Translations under genes and position numbers: made by a program
Notes under the pieces: generated by a model
The model's input: the letters and a program-made list of their open reading frames with translations, nothing else
Told to the model about the DNA's origin: nothing
The model's database searches: none
NCBI GenBank assembly: GCA_029721435.1
Contig: CM056576.1
Coordinates: forward strand, 112,758,666-112,822,665
DNA: 64,000 bases
Direction of reading: 5' to 3'
Origin: Gymnothorax reevesii
Taxonomy: Eukaryota > Chordata > Actinopteri > Anguilliformes > Muraenidae
Part shown: positions 12,176 to 50,476 of the stretch, one piece after another
How the letters are laid out: each line of letters opens with the position of its first letter
Position numbering within the stretch: position 1 is the first letter of the stretch

Positions 12176-12765
12176 GTAGGTTATTTTTGACTTTTATTGT
12201 GAGTTGTTTCATGAATAACTTTTTATAAGTCTATGACTGGTGGCTTATGACTGTAAACGCTGCCGGTCATTTTCTCTGTGTCGACAGATGGCATCGGAAC
12301 GTTAGCAGTTTATTTTTAGCATTGTAAACTAGCATTGCTATCATCAGTGATGTGCCTGAATGCATTCAATGAACTCATGAACTCATTCATATGTATTTCC
12401 GATTGATGAATGTTATTGTGAACGTGTTCATTGTGGCGTTTGTTAACAGTGCGCTCTCTAACTGATACAGAAACCCCAGCTAAAACACAACGCAATTGAG
12501 ATTGTGATTGAGAAAGGCAAATATTTTGTATTTGACCAGCTGTTATTGTTGCTCATTAATGTGGAATAAATATTGCACTGTGGAGCTGTTGTGGTATTAT
12601 CATTAGCGAGACTTTCATGACTATCATGACAGCCTTCACTAAATATTGGCCGGCTTGTTGCTCTAGTAGAGGGGTGTGTGTGTGTGTGTGTGGGCAGGAT
12701 GCTTTTCTCCAAATTTTTCTCAACGTCTCAATCTTTTTCAACTGATTCTCAGATGGTATACTACA
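12176..12765. other. Intergenic with (GT)n
   Basis: Contains a (GT)n run at about 12674-12692. Nothing else is recognised. Confidence 0.6.
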
Positions 12766-13385
12766 CCTTTAGGGTCACAGCGGAAAGGTCAAAGGTGAAA
12801 TCCAGCAAAAAACATGACATTGTACATATGTATATGACAGCGAGTTACTATACCATATTTGGTGAAGCTGCGATAATTAGTTGCTGAGTACTGACCTGGA
12901 CAAGATTTCCAGGTTCATGGTCACAGAGCTAAGGTCAAAGGTCAAATCCAGCAAAAAACCTGACGTTGCACATCTATGGGTCATAGTGAGTTACCATACC
13001 AAATTTAGTGAAGCTGCGAGAATTAGTTGCCAAGTACTGACCAAGACAAGGGCCCAGGGTCAAGGTCACAGCCCTAAGGTCAAATGTCAAGACATTGCAC
13101 ATCTATGGGTCATAGTGAGTTACCATACCAAATTTTGTGAAGCTGTGATCATGAGATGCTGAGTATTGGCCCGGGAAAGTCACCCGAACAAGATTTCCAG
13201 GCTCAAGGTCACAGCACTAAGGTCAAAGGTCAAATCCAGCAAAAAACCTGGCGTTGCACATCTCTGGGTCATAGTGAGTTACCATACCAAATTTGGGGAA
13301 GCTGCAATCATGGATGGACGACGGACGACAGACAGACGCAGGTGACGACAATACCCCTCCGGGCCGGAGTTGGCCGAGGGGTAAA
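12766..13385 (+). repeat. Tandem array of about 145-bp units with DR1-like motifs
   Basis: Four diverged units share GGTCAAAGGTCAAATCCAGC, CACATCTATGGGTCATAGTG and CCATACCAAATTTGGTGAAGC in fixed order. Intact AGGTCA-A-AGGTCA sites lie at 12932-12944 and 13220-13232; the copies near 12786 and 13078 are altered. The end at about 13310-13385 (ACGGACGACAGACAGACGC to GCCGAGGGGTAAAA) looks like the terminus of a larger repeat. Confidence 0.7.
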
Positions 13386-13760
13386 AACTAAAATTCTGAA
13401 ATATGATTGTTTGTTTGTCTTAATACTTTCAAGCTCCAAAAACTGGAAGGACTATACATTAAAATGGTTGTAATTACAAGTAATATATCTGCAAAAACCC
13501 TGTATATTTAGGTGGAGGCTTACCCTTCATGCATACAGTGCTGTTATGATGCCCTCTGAAATGTGCTGGTATTTGGTGGCATTCACTGTGAATCATCAGT
13601 AAAATAATAACTCTCTATTTGATAGTATACATGAGGCACTTCTTTGCATTGTTTTAGCCACCAAAAATATTTAAGGTGATATTAATGTTACTGTCATTAA
13701 TTAAATTCTCTTCCAGTCATTGTTTCAATGTTGTTTGGCAGATTTCACATGCATTATTAT

Positions 13761-13955
13761 CCCCCGCCAACACGAAGTGGGAGGGGGATATAGGTTTGAC
13801 CTCCGTCCGTCCGTGCGTCCGTCCGTCCGTCCGAGATAAAGGGGACAGCTTTACTCAGAAACTACTACAGATACAGTAACCAAATTTGGTGTGTAGCTTC
13901 AGACCATAAAGGCCTTGATTGAGTTCGAAAATGAGAAGCGCACGATTGGCGGGGG
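13761..13955. mobile_element. Short element with 10-bp perfect inverted ends
   Basis: Starts CCCCCGCCAA and ends TTGGCGGGGG, with a (GTCC)n-like tract at about 13803-13832. No coding capacity. The family is not named. Confidence 0.55.
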
Positions 13956-15420
13956 ATGTTGTAGACCATGTCGACTTGTTGTGCTTGGTTAGTACTTCCC
14001 ACTGGAATCCATGCTAAAGAGTTTGTCAGTATGGAGGCGGCATTTCATGATTTATTTTTGGAATCAAGTCTCCTAGATGCAGCAATTCTGCAATTCTTGA
14101 ACTGTGACTCAGAGGGTTTAATTGCTTTCCCAGCCATTTTCTACTCATGGGGAAATGTACTTGCAACCTTTTACGTTTTACTTTTCATTTTCGTATTAAC
14201 ACACAGTATTAATTTCCTGTCTTACAGAAATTTCCTGCCAAGAACAAATATGAACAAGCAGTAGGAAATTAATCAATGACTGAAGCTGCTTCTCTTTTTT
14301 TCAGTTCCCCCCCCCCAAAAATATTATGTTTATTTTTTAGATCAATGTATTTATTGACTGAGTGGCCCACTTGTCAGATGGCCTTTCTGGCATTTGCTGT
14401 CTATTTAGCCAGTCCATCTCATTCTTGGCACAATAAAGCTTACAAAAATATGTTGTTGAACTAGATGGGACAATATTTGAGTTTAATCCTGGGATATAGG
14501 ATTCCTTAGAATACCCATCCAAACCATTTCCCAAGAAATACAACAGTAATGTTTTTAACCAAACATTATTTTTAATAAAGGTAATTAGAATATCGGAATA
14601 CTGTAAATATAGAGCAGAGATGTGACTTTCAGGTAGGGCTGTGACTTTGCATTTTCATGTAGGATTACTCATGATCAATTGTCAAATAATAAATGACAAA
14701 ACATTTCCAGTCATCATAAAGACATGATAAAGACAGAGGTAACGAGGGTACAATATAAGATCAAACAGATGACATTTATCAGCACAAGTGATTTGAAATG
14801 AAATCCAAAATTTCCCTGTATTCCATAGAGAATACGAAATATAAAAGTGATCTCAGCTCAATAGAACAACTATAATGTGCATTACTTTCTGTTATGAATT
14901 TTGCCTGTTTTAACTATGAATAATTGTCAAAAATCACTTCCATTTAGCTATTCTCTGCGGACTAATCACAGGCAATGAACTTGGCATTTGCTATGCCTGC
15001 AAGTAATATCAAAGTAGTTCAAGCTGCATATGACATTTATTTTATGCTCGTTCTAATGTTTAGTAGTGAACACAAATGACATTCTTTTACCTTCATAATC
15101 ATGCCACCCTGCATCTTGAAGAAAAAAAATTATGCTGATTTCCCTAATAGGCCTCTCATTACCTAATTTGAAGATGTTGTGATAAAAATGCAAGTAAATG
15201 AAAGTTTCTATCACTTACAACTTTCATGAAATACGAATGAAGATTTTCCTCTTTTTTTCTAGTATATGTAGGCTTTTATGCACCGATGATAACGGCAACC
15301 AATGCTGTTTAGGTGCAGTGAAACACCCACAGATGTGGCAGAAAACATCTGGATCATGTTTGCATTTTCTTCTGTCAGTGGCCATATCATTAAGCCTGAA
15401 ATCAGAATTAGGCATAAATA
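13956..15420. other. Intergenic, nothing recognised
   Basis: AT-rich sequence without exon signatures on either strand; a C run is present near 14308. Confidence 0.6.
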
Positions 15421-15422
15421 TA

Positions 15423-16928
15423 CTCAGCAACAAAAGTTTCTGTGACACCATTTATGTGTATGTTATAAATGACACGCAAAGATCTCAATGCAATCAATAT
15501 GTTTATTTAACAGGAGAAACACTGACTTTTCAGTGCCAACGTCACTCAAAACGAAAAATGTCATTTTCATGCGTCATGAAGCACTTGTCTGACGTCTAAC
15601 CAATTGTGACCTTCACACTTCAATACCGGGTGTGACTTCCTCGTGCCATGATGCAAGCAACGCATCTCCGGCGCATGGACCGAATCAGATGTGCCAGAAA
15701 TTGCTGTGGGATGTCATTCCAAATCTGACGTAGACGTTGTCGCAATTCCTGGAGTGTAGCTGGCGGGTTATCCAACCGCCGCAAACGTCGATCCATCTCG
15801 TCCCAAAGATGCTCGATTGGGGACATGTCTGGGGATCTGGCTGGCCATGGCAGGACATTGACATGTTGTTGCATCAGATACTGCTGTACAATCCTTGCAA
15901 CGTGTGGTCTGGCGTTATCATGTTGCAGCGTTATTCCGGGACCATGTTGCATCAAAAACGGTACCACCAATGGCCGTAGCACTTCATCGCGATATCTTTG
16001 ACCTGTCAGATTTCCATCAATAACAAGCAAATCTGTTCTGTTTCTCGCCGTGATCCCTCCCCAAATCATGACACTACCACCTCCAAAACGATCAAATTCC
16101 TGAACACAGTTGTTGGCATAACGTTCTCCACGTCGACGGTATACACGTAAACGACCATCACATCGGTTAAGCATGAATCTTGATTCATCAGTGAAGAGTA
16201 CAAGATCCCACTGACGTTGGATCCACCGTCGATGTTGTTGTGCCCACTGTAGAGGCAGTCGTCGGTGTTGTACTGTGAGTATTGGACGTCTTGCTGGCCG
16301 ACGTGGGACAATGCCAAAATGACGGAGACGGCGACGGATTGTCTGTGCAGACAGTCGCCTCAAACCAGGTATCGTTCTTGCAGTTATGGTTGCAGGTTGG
16401 AATCGATTTCGGAGATGGGTTGTTCGAATCCAGTTGTCCTGTCTGGGAGTGGTTACTCGTGGACGGCCGCTGCGAGGACGGTCTCTGACATGTCTTGTCT
16501 GCTGATGACGCTGCCATAAGTTCCAAATGGTGTTTCGGTGGACATTCAGGCGATGAGCAACTTCCCTCTGCGAGGTTCCGGATTCAATCATCCCAATTAT
16601 CCTCCACCGATCATTTTCAGACAGTCTTGGCATTTAGAGGGTAGAGTTCCTGATCCGAAATGGCTGTGTTTTCGATAAGTGATGCTTCCGTCGTTCATCA
16701 GGCACAATGTGAACATTCCAAAAATTCTCCTCTTTTATTGCCATCCACAAGCATGATTTACGCACATTTTCACGTGCAAAGTCATTTTCTCGCATTTTCA
16801 TGATTTCCATTTCAATGTTGTGTTTACGTGTACTGTTTCAGTCTGATATCACCATGTATGACAATTTCATAATTGCATTATGAAAAATAATTAACAATAT
16901 TGGTGTCACAGAAACTTTTGTTGCTGAG
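15423..16928 (-). mobile_element. Complete Tc1/mariner transposon, 1506 bp
   Basis: Ends are 28-bp perfect inverted repeats beginning CTCAGCAACAAAAGTTTCTG, flanked by TA on both sides (15421-15422 and 16929-16930), the Tc1/mariner target duplication. It carries one intact transposase gene on the minus strand. Perfect ends and an unbroken gene indicate a recent insertion, in contrast to every other Tc1 copy here. Confidence 0.95.
15620..16633 (-). CDS. Tc1/mariner DD34E transposase, intact
   Basis: 337 residues, a normal length for Tc1-like transposases, which cut out and reinsert their element at TA sites in the nucleus. Seen in order: two helix-turn-helix regions of the paired-like DNA-binding domain (residues about 1-110; SQREVAHRLNVHRNTIW and LSAQTIRRRLRHFGI), a GRPR AT-hook-like motif (56-59), then the catalytic core with D149 (LFTDESRF), D239 (LQHDNARPHVA) and E274 (SPIEHLW). 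Exactly 34 residues separate the last two, giving DD34E. The glycine-rich GGGSVMIWGGI box is present. There is no stop or frameshift, and the start ATG lies 295 bp inside the right terminal repeat end. The gene is GC-richer than its flanks. Confidence 0.95.
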   Translation of the reverse strand: MPRLSENDRWRIIGMIESGTSQREVAHRLNVHRNTIWNLWQRHQQTRHVRDRPRSGRPRVTTPRQDNWIRTTHLRNRFQPATITARTIPGLRRLSAQTIRRRLRHFGIVPRRPARRPILTVQHRRLPLQWAQQHRRWIQRQWDLVLFTDESRFMLNRCDGRLRVYRRRGERYANNCVQEFDRFGGGSVMIWGGITARNRTDLLVIDGNLTGQRYRDEVLRPLVVPFLMQHGPGITLQHDNARPHVARIVQQYLMQQHVNVLPWPARSPDMSPIEHLWDEMDRRLRRLDNPPATLQELRQRLRQIWNDIPQQFLAHLIRSMRRRCVACIMARGSHTRY

Positions 16929-16930
16929 TA

Positions 16931-19350
16931 TATTATCGTTAGAATCATTCATAGATGTGAAAATCAGCTGAGAACTGGAGAAAATACTTCTCACTTGGCT
17001 CAGAGGAAGATGGTAATTATGTCATTCTGACAGTTTTTCTGGTGATTAAGGTATGATGCAAGACTTTTTAACCTTACAAGTGGTTGTTTCAAAGTGACAG
17101 TGCCATGAAATGCTCATCATACTCATCATATGTGAAAATGTGATGAGCTGGAGCGAAATAGACACTTTGTTTGGAACCAGCACACCAAAATTAGTAAGAA
17201 ATAAGTATTGGAGCTGAAATCATCTGCTTCCTTAAAAACAATTGCAGTTCCTGGAAGTCCTGGGGTAGTGTGCTTTTGTTTCCCGGGATAGAAAATGTCT
17301 AATTTTCAGAAAAAAATATGAATCTCTACATGATATTAGCATAGGTCTAAGCTACTGCACGATACACTCTCCAAATAGACCAAAATGAAGCATTACGAAC
17401 AAAGAAAAGGCAATAACACAACTTCTATTTTTTCATTAACTGTTAGACCATAGGCTAACCTGACAATCTCCTGATACAGGGAGAGGATTGGCCATATGTC
17501 TAAAAGCGAGATGGTTAGGCTTTCAGCCTGCTCTGGTTTCAGAGCACTCTCAGAATGAAGCGAAGTGCAAAACAATTTGAGAATTCATTTTGTTGTCATT
17601 GCTAATTTTTGCAAACTCTGGAATTTGGGTTGCCGCTTTGATAGCAACTGGTGGAATGGTGATGTTTGGATTCTTTTATTTATGAAGTGATGGTTACTTC
17701 TGTGTAGACAGGCTATCTCTTATTAGGCTGGCAGGTCTGTTTTAGTTTTGGTGCTGTTTTGAGCTTTTGTCTCTCCCCCTCTGCACCCCAGTGTTCGGGT
17801 TGCCGGCTTGGACACCCCATCTTGAAATGCTCGCTCAGTCACAGAGTCACTCAATTATTTAAGAGGACATTTTCATGAATGTACTTTAATAGTTTGTTAA
17901 GTTGTCAATCTGTCAGTCAGCAGATTAAACAAGCATTTTTATTTTTATTTTTTTCTGTTTTTAGAACTGGGGCGGCCCCACTCCCTTGCACTCCCCCTCC
18001 GCAACACTCCTGCGCAGCAATTTTAGCAACTCCATTCACGTTTTATCATCAAATTTGCTGTTATACTTCTTTTAGTGAAGAGGAGGTGAGAAGACTTGTC
18101 ACATCAGCCCTTTTCGATTTTTTTTTTTATGTATGTATTTTTATTTTTTGCATTTCCCATGAGATACCAACTTTTTGAGATGTGGTGGAGAATAGCTAAT
18201 TGTTGGGGGTGTCAAATATTTTGACCATTATCAGAAATTAATAGGATTACTTGAGCAAATACCATACTTGTGATCATTTAGTTCAGTGCTATAAAGTATA
18301 TGTTCTGAATATTATGCTCCTGTCATGCACATTTCTTAAAATAAAGGAACAATGGCGGTTTCTTCCCCTAAGATTTAAATTCAAAATCTTGATCTTGTAA
18401 CTGCTGTGCAGTATCCATTTAGCGCCAATGGCAGCAACGTGAATTTTTCAGGGTCTCTTTGCTTTCTTCTTTTTCATTAACTTTTTGTTTGCATATTCCT
18501 TGAAGATAATGTCATGGTTTCAATCAAAGTTTGGATATCCAAAGCTCTTTGTGTATTATAATCAGATTCTTGATTTTGTGTAGATAATCTTCATTTTTCT
18601 TTCCCTCTAACCCCTGGAGATATTGGGGATCATCTTCAAAACCTAGAAGCTGTAAAATATGGTCAAAATCCATGTTGTCAGAATAGCCCAGGATGGTCAA
18701 ATTAAAGGTCCCCTATCTTGTCACCAGATTCACAGCTAGTTATCCATTTCAAGCTATCTGCTTCTACGTGACAACACATAGCCCTGACACATGAAGGACT
18801 GATCACATTCAGCCAGCCAGTTAAGCAGTTCCTTCCACCGATGTTTACAAAATTCTTTACGGATCATAGGTTCTTTCATCATTTTAGGTATTCCCTCCCC
18901 CTTGTGATGCCATTTCAAAGTCTGCTTTGTGACTTGTAATGGCTACTTGGTTGTGCATCTGGTCATACGATATCAGACCTTTAAACTAGATCTTGGGGCT
19001 GTGTTGGTCTCAGGACTGTTCGCGCCACTTGTACCCCAGTGATTTATTGTTTACATTACTATTGATGACTGGGCTTTGTTAATTGTTGAATTCAGCACTG
19101 TGAAGCTTTGAAAGTGCTTGAATTGGTGCAATTCCAGCAGAGCAACGAGACCTGACTCATATTGTTGAAGAAATGAAATGAAATGCAACAGGTTTGTCAA
19201 CACTTTCTGTTGAATACACTGAGAATGATGGAAAATTGATCATCGTATGGTGCGGCTGAATGGTTAAACACGATTCTTCGGATATTTGGAATTGCTCAAA
19301 GAATGTTATTGGCAAAGAAAATATGAGACGTGCGTTTATGAGATAAAATA
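16931..19350. other. Intergenic upstream of SLC35D1, nothing recognised
   Basis: No gene or transposon-coding sequence was recognised. Poly-T runs occur near 17937-17955 and 18118-18130. The last few hundred bases may include SLC35D1 promoter sequence, but no TATA box or clear core element stands out. Confidence 0.55.
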
Positions 19351-19352
19351 TA

Positions 19353-19422
19353 CTGCTCAAAAAAATAAAGGGTACACTTAACACAATATAACTCCAAGTG
19401 TTCCCTTTATTTTTTTGAGCAG
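19353..19422. mobile_element. 70-bp Tc1/mariner-type MITE hairpin
   Basis: Arms CTGCTCAAAAAAATAAAGGG and CCCTTTATTTTTTTGAGCAG are perfect inverted repeats, extending to 27 bp with one mismatch and leaving a 16-base centre. TA flanks both sides. The ends match a Tc1-like family recalled from fish. It ends 149 bp before the SLC35D1 start codon, in the likely promoter or 5'UTR. Confidence 0.85.
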
Positions 19423-19571
19423 TATACTTATTTTTGAAGTTTTCCACTATTCGCCTGAAGGCTGTTACAGGCTATAACATTGTTTCACCACAAGGAGGCG
19501 AAAGCGGTTCTGATGAAGAAACCGAGACCAGCCTTCCGTATGACGTCACTACATACCTACGTTTGGCAAGT

Positions 19572-47100
<27,529 letters not shown>

Positions 47101-48860
47101 CTGTAAGATGAGGGGTCCCTCACCAAATGCTCAGCTCTCAAAGAACTGGTTTTATTTATTTCTCACTGGTCTTATTAAGCCCACGAGCTGAGTGGGGTGA
47201 CGGTCAAACTGCAATAGCAGGAAAGGCCTCACAGCTGTGAGGGGTGGTTTTTTTTTTTTTTTTTTTAAACTGCAGTATTAAGGAATGTGTTTGTTCATTC
47301 CTGGTTTTGTTTACCATTGCAATAACTTCAGATGGACATTGACAAGACTGCTCTGCAGCCAGTCTGCCGCAATTTTATGGCTCAGATTTTAAGAATTTTT
47401 TATTTTTTTTTGCAAAATTTTTTTTTTTTTTTTTTAAAGATGTCTATTCCATGATGTGCTGAACTGAAAATAAGGAATGGCATCTGATTAAGTTTTAGAT
47501 GAAAGAATTCATTTATTTTTTTATTTACTCCTATGGTTGTATTGCATATCATCATGACAGATCTGTACTGAGAGCAGTTCTGTTGAATTATCAGAAGGAA
47601 CTAGGCGGTTTTGTGTGTTTTGACTTCATGTTCCATTTAAAAATCATCGAAAGTAATACCTGATTAGGGGGGGAAAAAATAATATTTATTCGTCAGTGTT
47701 TACACTATTGTACAAAATATATTTGGGAAAAAAACAGAAAGTGGTGTTTTGTGACACCATGGCTTTAAAATGCTGGAGCAGTGCATTGTAAGATTCACAC
47801 GATCTGTATTTGTAGTCTATTGTGGTTTGTATTTGACAAATAACGTGGCTAGTGAATGCACTTTTAACAATTTACTACCATGTAGGATTTTTTATTATGT
47901 ATATTGTTGAGATGTGGTGAAATGAGGGTGTATTTCAAATGTTTACTGTTTTATTTCAACAGAAATGCCTTAAGGGGGAGAGAGCCAGCTGGCAGTTCAA
48001 ATTGAAATAAGACTTCCTTCGTATTCAGTAACTGGTCATTTGTAAAAACGGGTCGGTGTAATTCCGTGAAAAAGGAGAGAGGTGATGGGTAATTCGCCTC
48101 ATGGATTTTATGAGAAAGGGGAACTTAATTCTTCAAGCTTATATTTTTCAGAGTTTTTATAATGGTGTCAAAAAATTGCATTTTTTATTCTGAAGATTAA
48201 ACTATGTCATTTGCTAGCTATAGAATAACTGTTCAGTGTTAAAGGATTTTGTCAGAATAAGAGTATGTTATTGAGGATCTCCTCAATCAGAGATTAAGTA
48301 CAATTAAAAAGACTGCTTTGTCACTTGCCGTAGTTTTGCTTAAAAATATCTTCATTTTAATTGTTTTCTTCATTGTACATTTTTCAAATATTTCATATGT
48401 CCCTATAGTATTAGCGTTGTGTCACTAAATTCGTTTTTTTTTTTTTTTTTTTTTTTTGGAATCCCAAAATTCAGTCCAGTTGAGCCGCGGTGTCCAGGTT
48501 TGTGAACTCTAGCATTGCCCCATTCTTGAAAATAAGCTCACTGTGGACTTCCAAGAGTTGAGTTCAAGATCCCTGCTGTATTGCATGCATTGTCACAAAT
48601 TCTGTCTCCAAAAGGTGGCAAATTCATGATCACAACAAATGTTCAGTTTTCTTCTTTTAATCGTCTGCCAATTTCATATGTTCTGAATAACTGTTACACA
48701 TTTTGGTTGGTAATGTATTTTTTCATTGTGATTTCTCAGTTGTTATTGCGTTTCAGATGTAAAAACACAAATGGAGCATCAACAAACTGTCTGTCCAGAT
48801 TGTATCCTGTAGTGTGGAATCCTCTCCTCTGACTGCATAATGTGCAAATTAAAGTGCCTA
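47101..48860 (+). other. SLC35D1 3'UTR (end uncertain)
   Basis: AT-rich, with long T runs at about 47248-47266, 47418-47437 and 48435-48457. ATTAAA at 48848-48853 is a plausible polyadenylation signal but other sites may be used. Confidence 0.5.
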
Positions 48861-49125
48861 CATTTCAGATATGAATTTTGGTTTTGTCATTCTGTTGAAA
48901 TGTAAATTGAAATTGTTGTAGACAGAATGTATCATTATGCATCACAATTAATCAAGAGGTTGAAAGAGAATTGGAACAGGATTATCATTGTGGGGTTTCT
49001 CAAAAGTGTAGTTCAACCATACAGTCATTGGTACCAGCTATATAAGTTGGCATCTGCGCTTTTGGGAAACATTCCCCTTAATGCTTAATCTCATTTGCAA
49101 CAACTGAAAGAACTGCTTGCAGACT

Positions 49126-49605
49126 ACAGTACATACAGCAGGGAAAAGAAATATTGAATGCATCAACATTTTTCTCAGTAAATATATTTCTAATGGAGCT
49201 ATTAACATGAAATTTTCTCTAGATGTCAGTAACAACACAAGAAATCCACACTTAGAAGTCAAAACAAATAAGTCCATAAATTATGTGTAATAGAGTGGAA
49301 TGACACAGGGAATAAGTATTGAATAAATGAAGAAAAGGAGGTGCAGAAAGACATAACAAGCCAAGAAACTAGCTGAAATCTGTAGCTATTAAGAGAGCAA
49401 TCCTGCCCCTATTAATGCAAATTAATAACGGCTGGTTTAGTCCTAATTGGTGGCCCATTAAAAGGTGTCTCATTACCAAGGTGTCTCACAAGAAGCATCT
49501 CATGATGGGCAAATGCAAAGAACTCTCAAGACCTTTGCAACCTTATTGTTGCAAAACAGAATGATGGCATTGGTTACAGATGTATTTCTAACCTTCTGGG
49601 CCCGG
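49126..49605 (+). mobile_element. Left part of a Tc1-like transposon split by nested insertions
   Basis: The left terminal repeat (AACATTTTTCTCAGTAAATA, then ACAAATAAGTCCATAAATTA) has its inverted partner at 56520-56710, about 190 bp long on each side. The coding region starts CATCTCATGATGGGCAAATG and breaks off at ATTTCTAACCTTCTG, where Harbinger sequence begins. Confidence 0.85.
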
Positions 49606-50085
49606 TTGTTCAAAACTGGTTATTTTAACCACTGGTTAACTCGTAATGGCCGGTTAAATCCTTAACCGGCCTTGCTAACCGGACGTTAAATATGCGATGT
49701 TCAAAACATCGTTAGTCATGCCGTTAGTGAACGTCGCCGTCAAAGTTAACCACGTGGGTAATGTCACGGGTTGACATTCCTCTATACCACAATTTTAAGT
49801 TTTGTTTACTTCCGTTTTATCAAAAATGGAAACTCAAGGAAAAAGAGAAGCAGTAATTTCTCTGCTGAGGAGGAAAATGCAATACAATTCATGGTGGAGG
49901 CAAACTGGTCCGTGTCAGAGCCATTGATATTCTCAGAGTTGTGACATTCCCATTTCGTGTACAAAAAAGTGCGGCCCACTCCCGGGTACTGGGAACCTCC
50001 AAAGTTTCAAAAGAGGATCCTCGCAGCTTCAGAATGATTCACTTCCATTGAGACAACATCGACTGCAAGTAAAAAAATATTGAAG
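49606..50085 (+). mobile_element. PIF/Harbinger 5'-end fragment
   Basis: Starts GGCCCGGTTGTTCAAAACTG, with repeated GGTTAA/TTAACC motifs as in Harbinger ends. At about 49837-49915 one frame reads KRSSNFSAEEENAIQFMVEA NWSV (split here), resembling the Myb/SANT start of the DNA-binding gene of these elements. It is cut off by the Penelope-like element. Confidence 0.5.
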
Positions 50086-50187
50086 TCTTATGATTCACAA
50101 AATGTATGTATCATATCAGTGAAGAAAGGAGAAGACGCCTGCACACTTACTCCAAGCCACCAAAGAAAACTTTATTAGTTATAAAAT

Positions 50188-50222
50188 GACAACGTTTCGA
50201 TCCGACTTGGATCTTCGTCTGG
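50188..50222 (-). ncRNA. Degenerate hammerhead-ribozyme-like motif
   Basis: The minus strand reads CAGACGA, then GATCC-AAGTC-GGATC (perfect 5-bp stem), then GAAAC, GTT, GTC. This is the hammerhead layout CUGANGA - stem II - GAAA - short stem III - GUC reported for Penelope-like elements. The core has CAGA where CUGA is required and stem I pairing is poor, so this copy is probably inactive. Confidence 0.45.
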
Positions 50223-50476
50223 TCGGCAATTCTCAAAAAAAGGGGGGGGGGTACACACCCATATTTATACATTATCCCCACCAATAAACTGACAGGATTA
50301 ATTATAATCTCCAATAGGGCAGGAGACTAAAAATTCAAATTCAAAATTCAAAAATATATCACATAACACAAAAGGAGCAAACTGGTATAGATACCCCCCA
50401 AAAAAAGTAGAGCCACCAACTATATTGTGAAAATTGTACGTAAAAAGAAACATACATCCATAGATACCAATGTGCA

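Noticed and set aside
16188..16526. Open frames opposite or out of phase with the Tc1 transposase
   Set aside because: Shadows of the 337-residue transposase in other frames.
19434..19571. Upstream in-frame ATG extending SLC35D1 by 46 residues
   Set aside because: SLC35D1 proteins begin MAEV at the position of 19572; the upstream stretch has no family similarity and lies next to the MITE.
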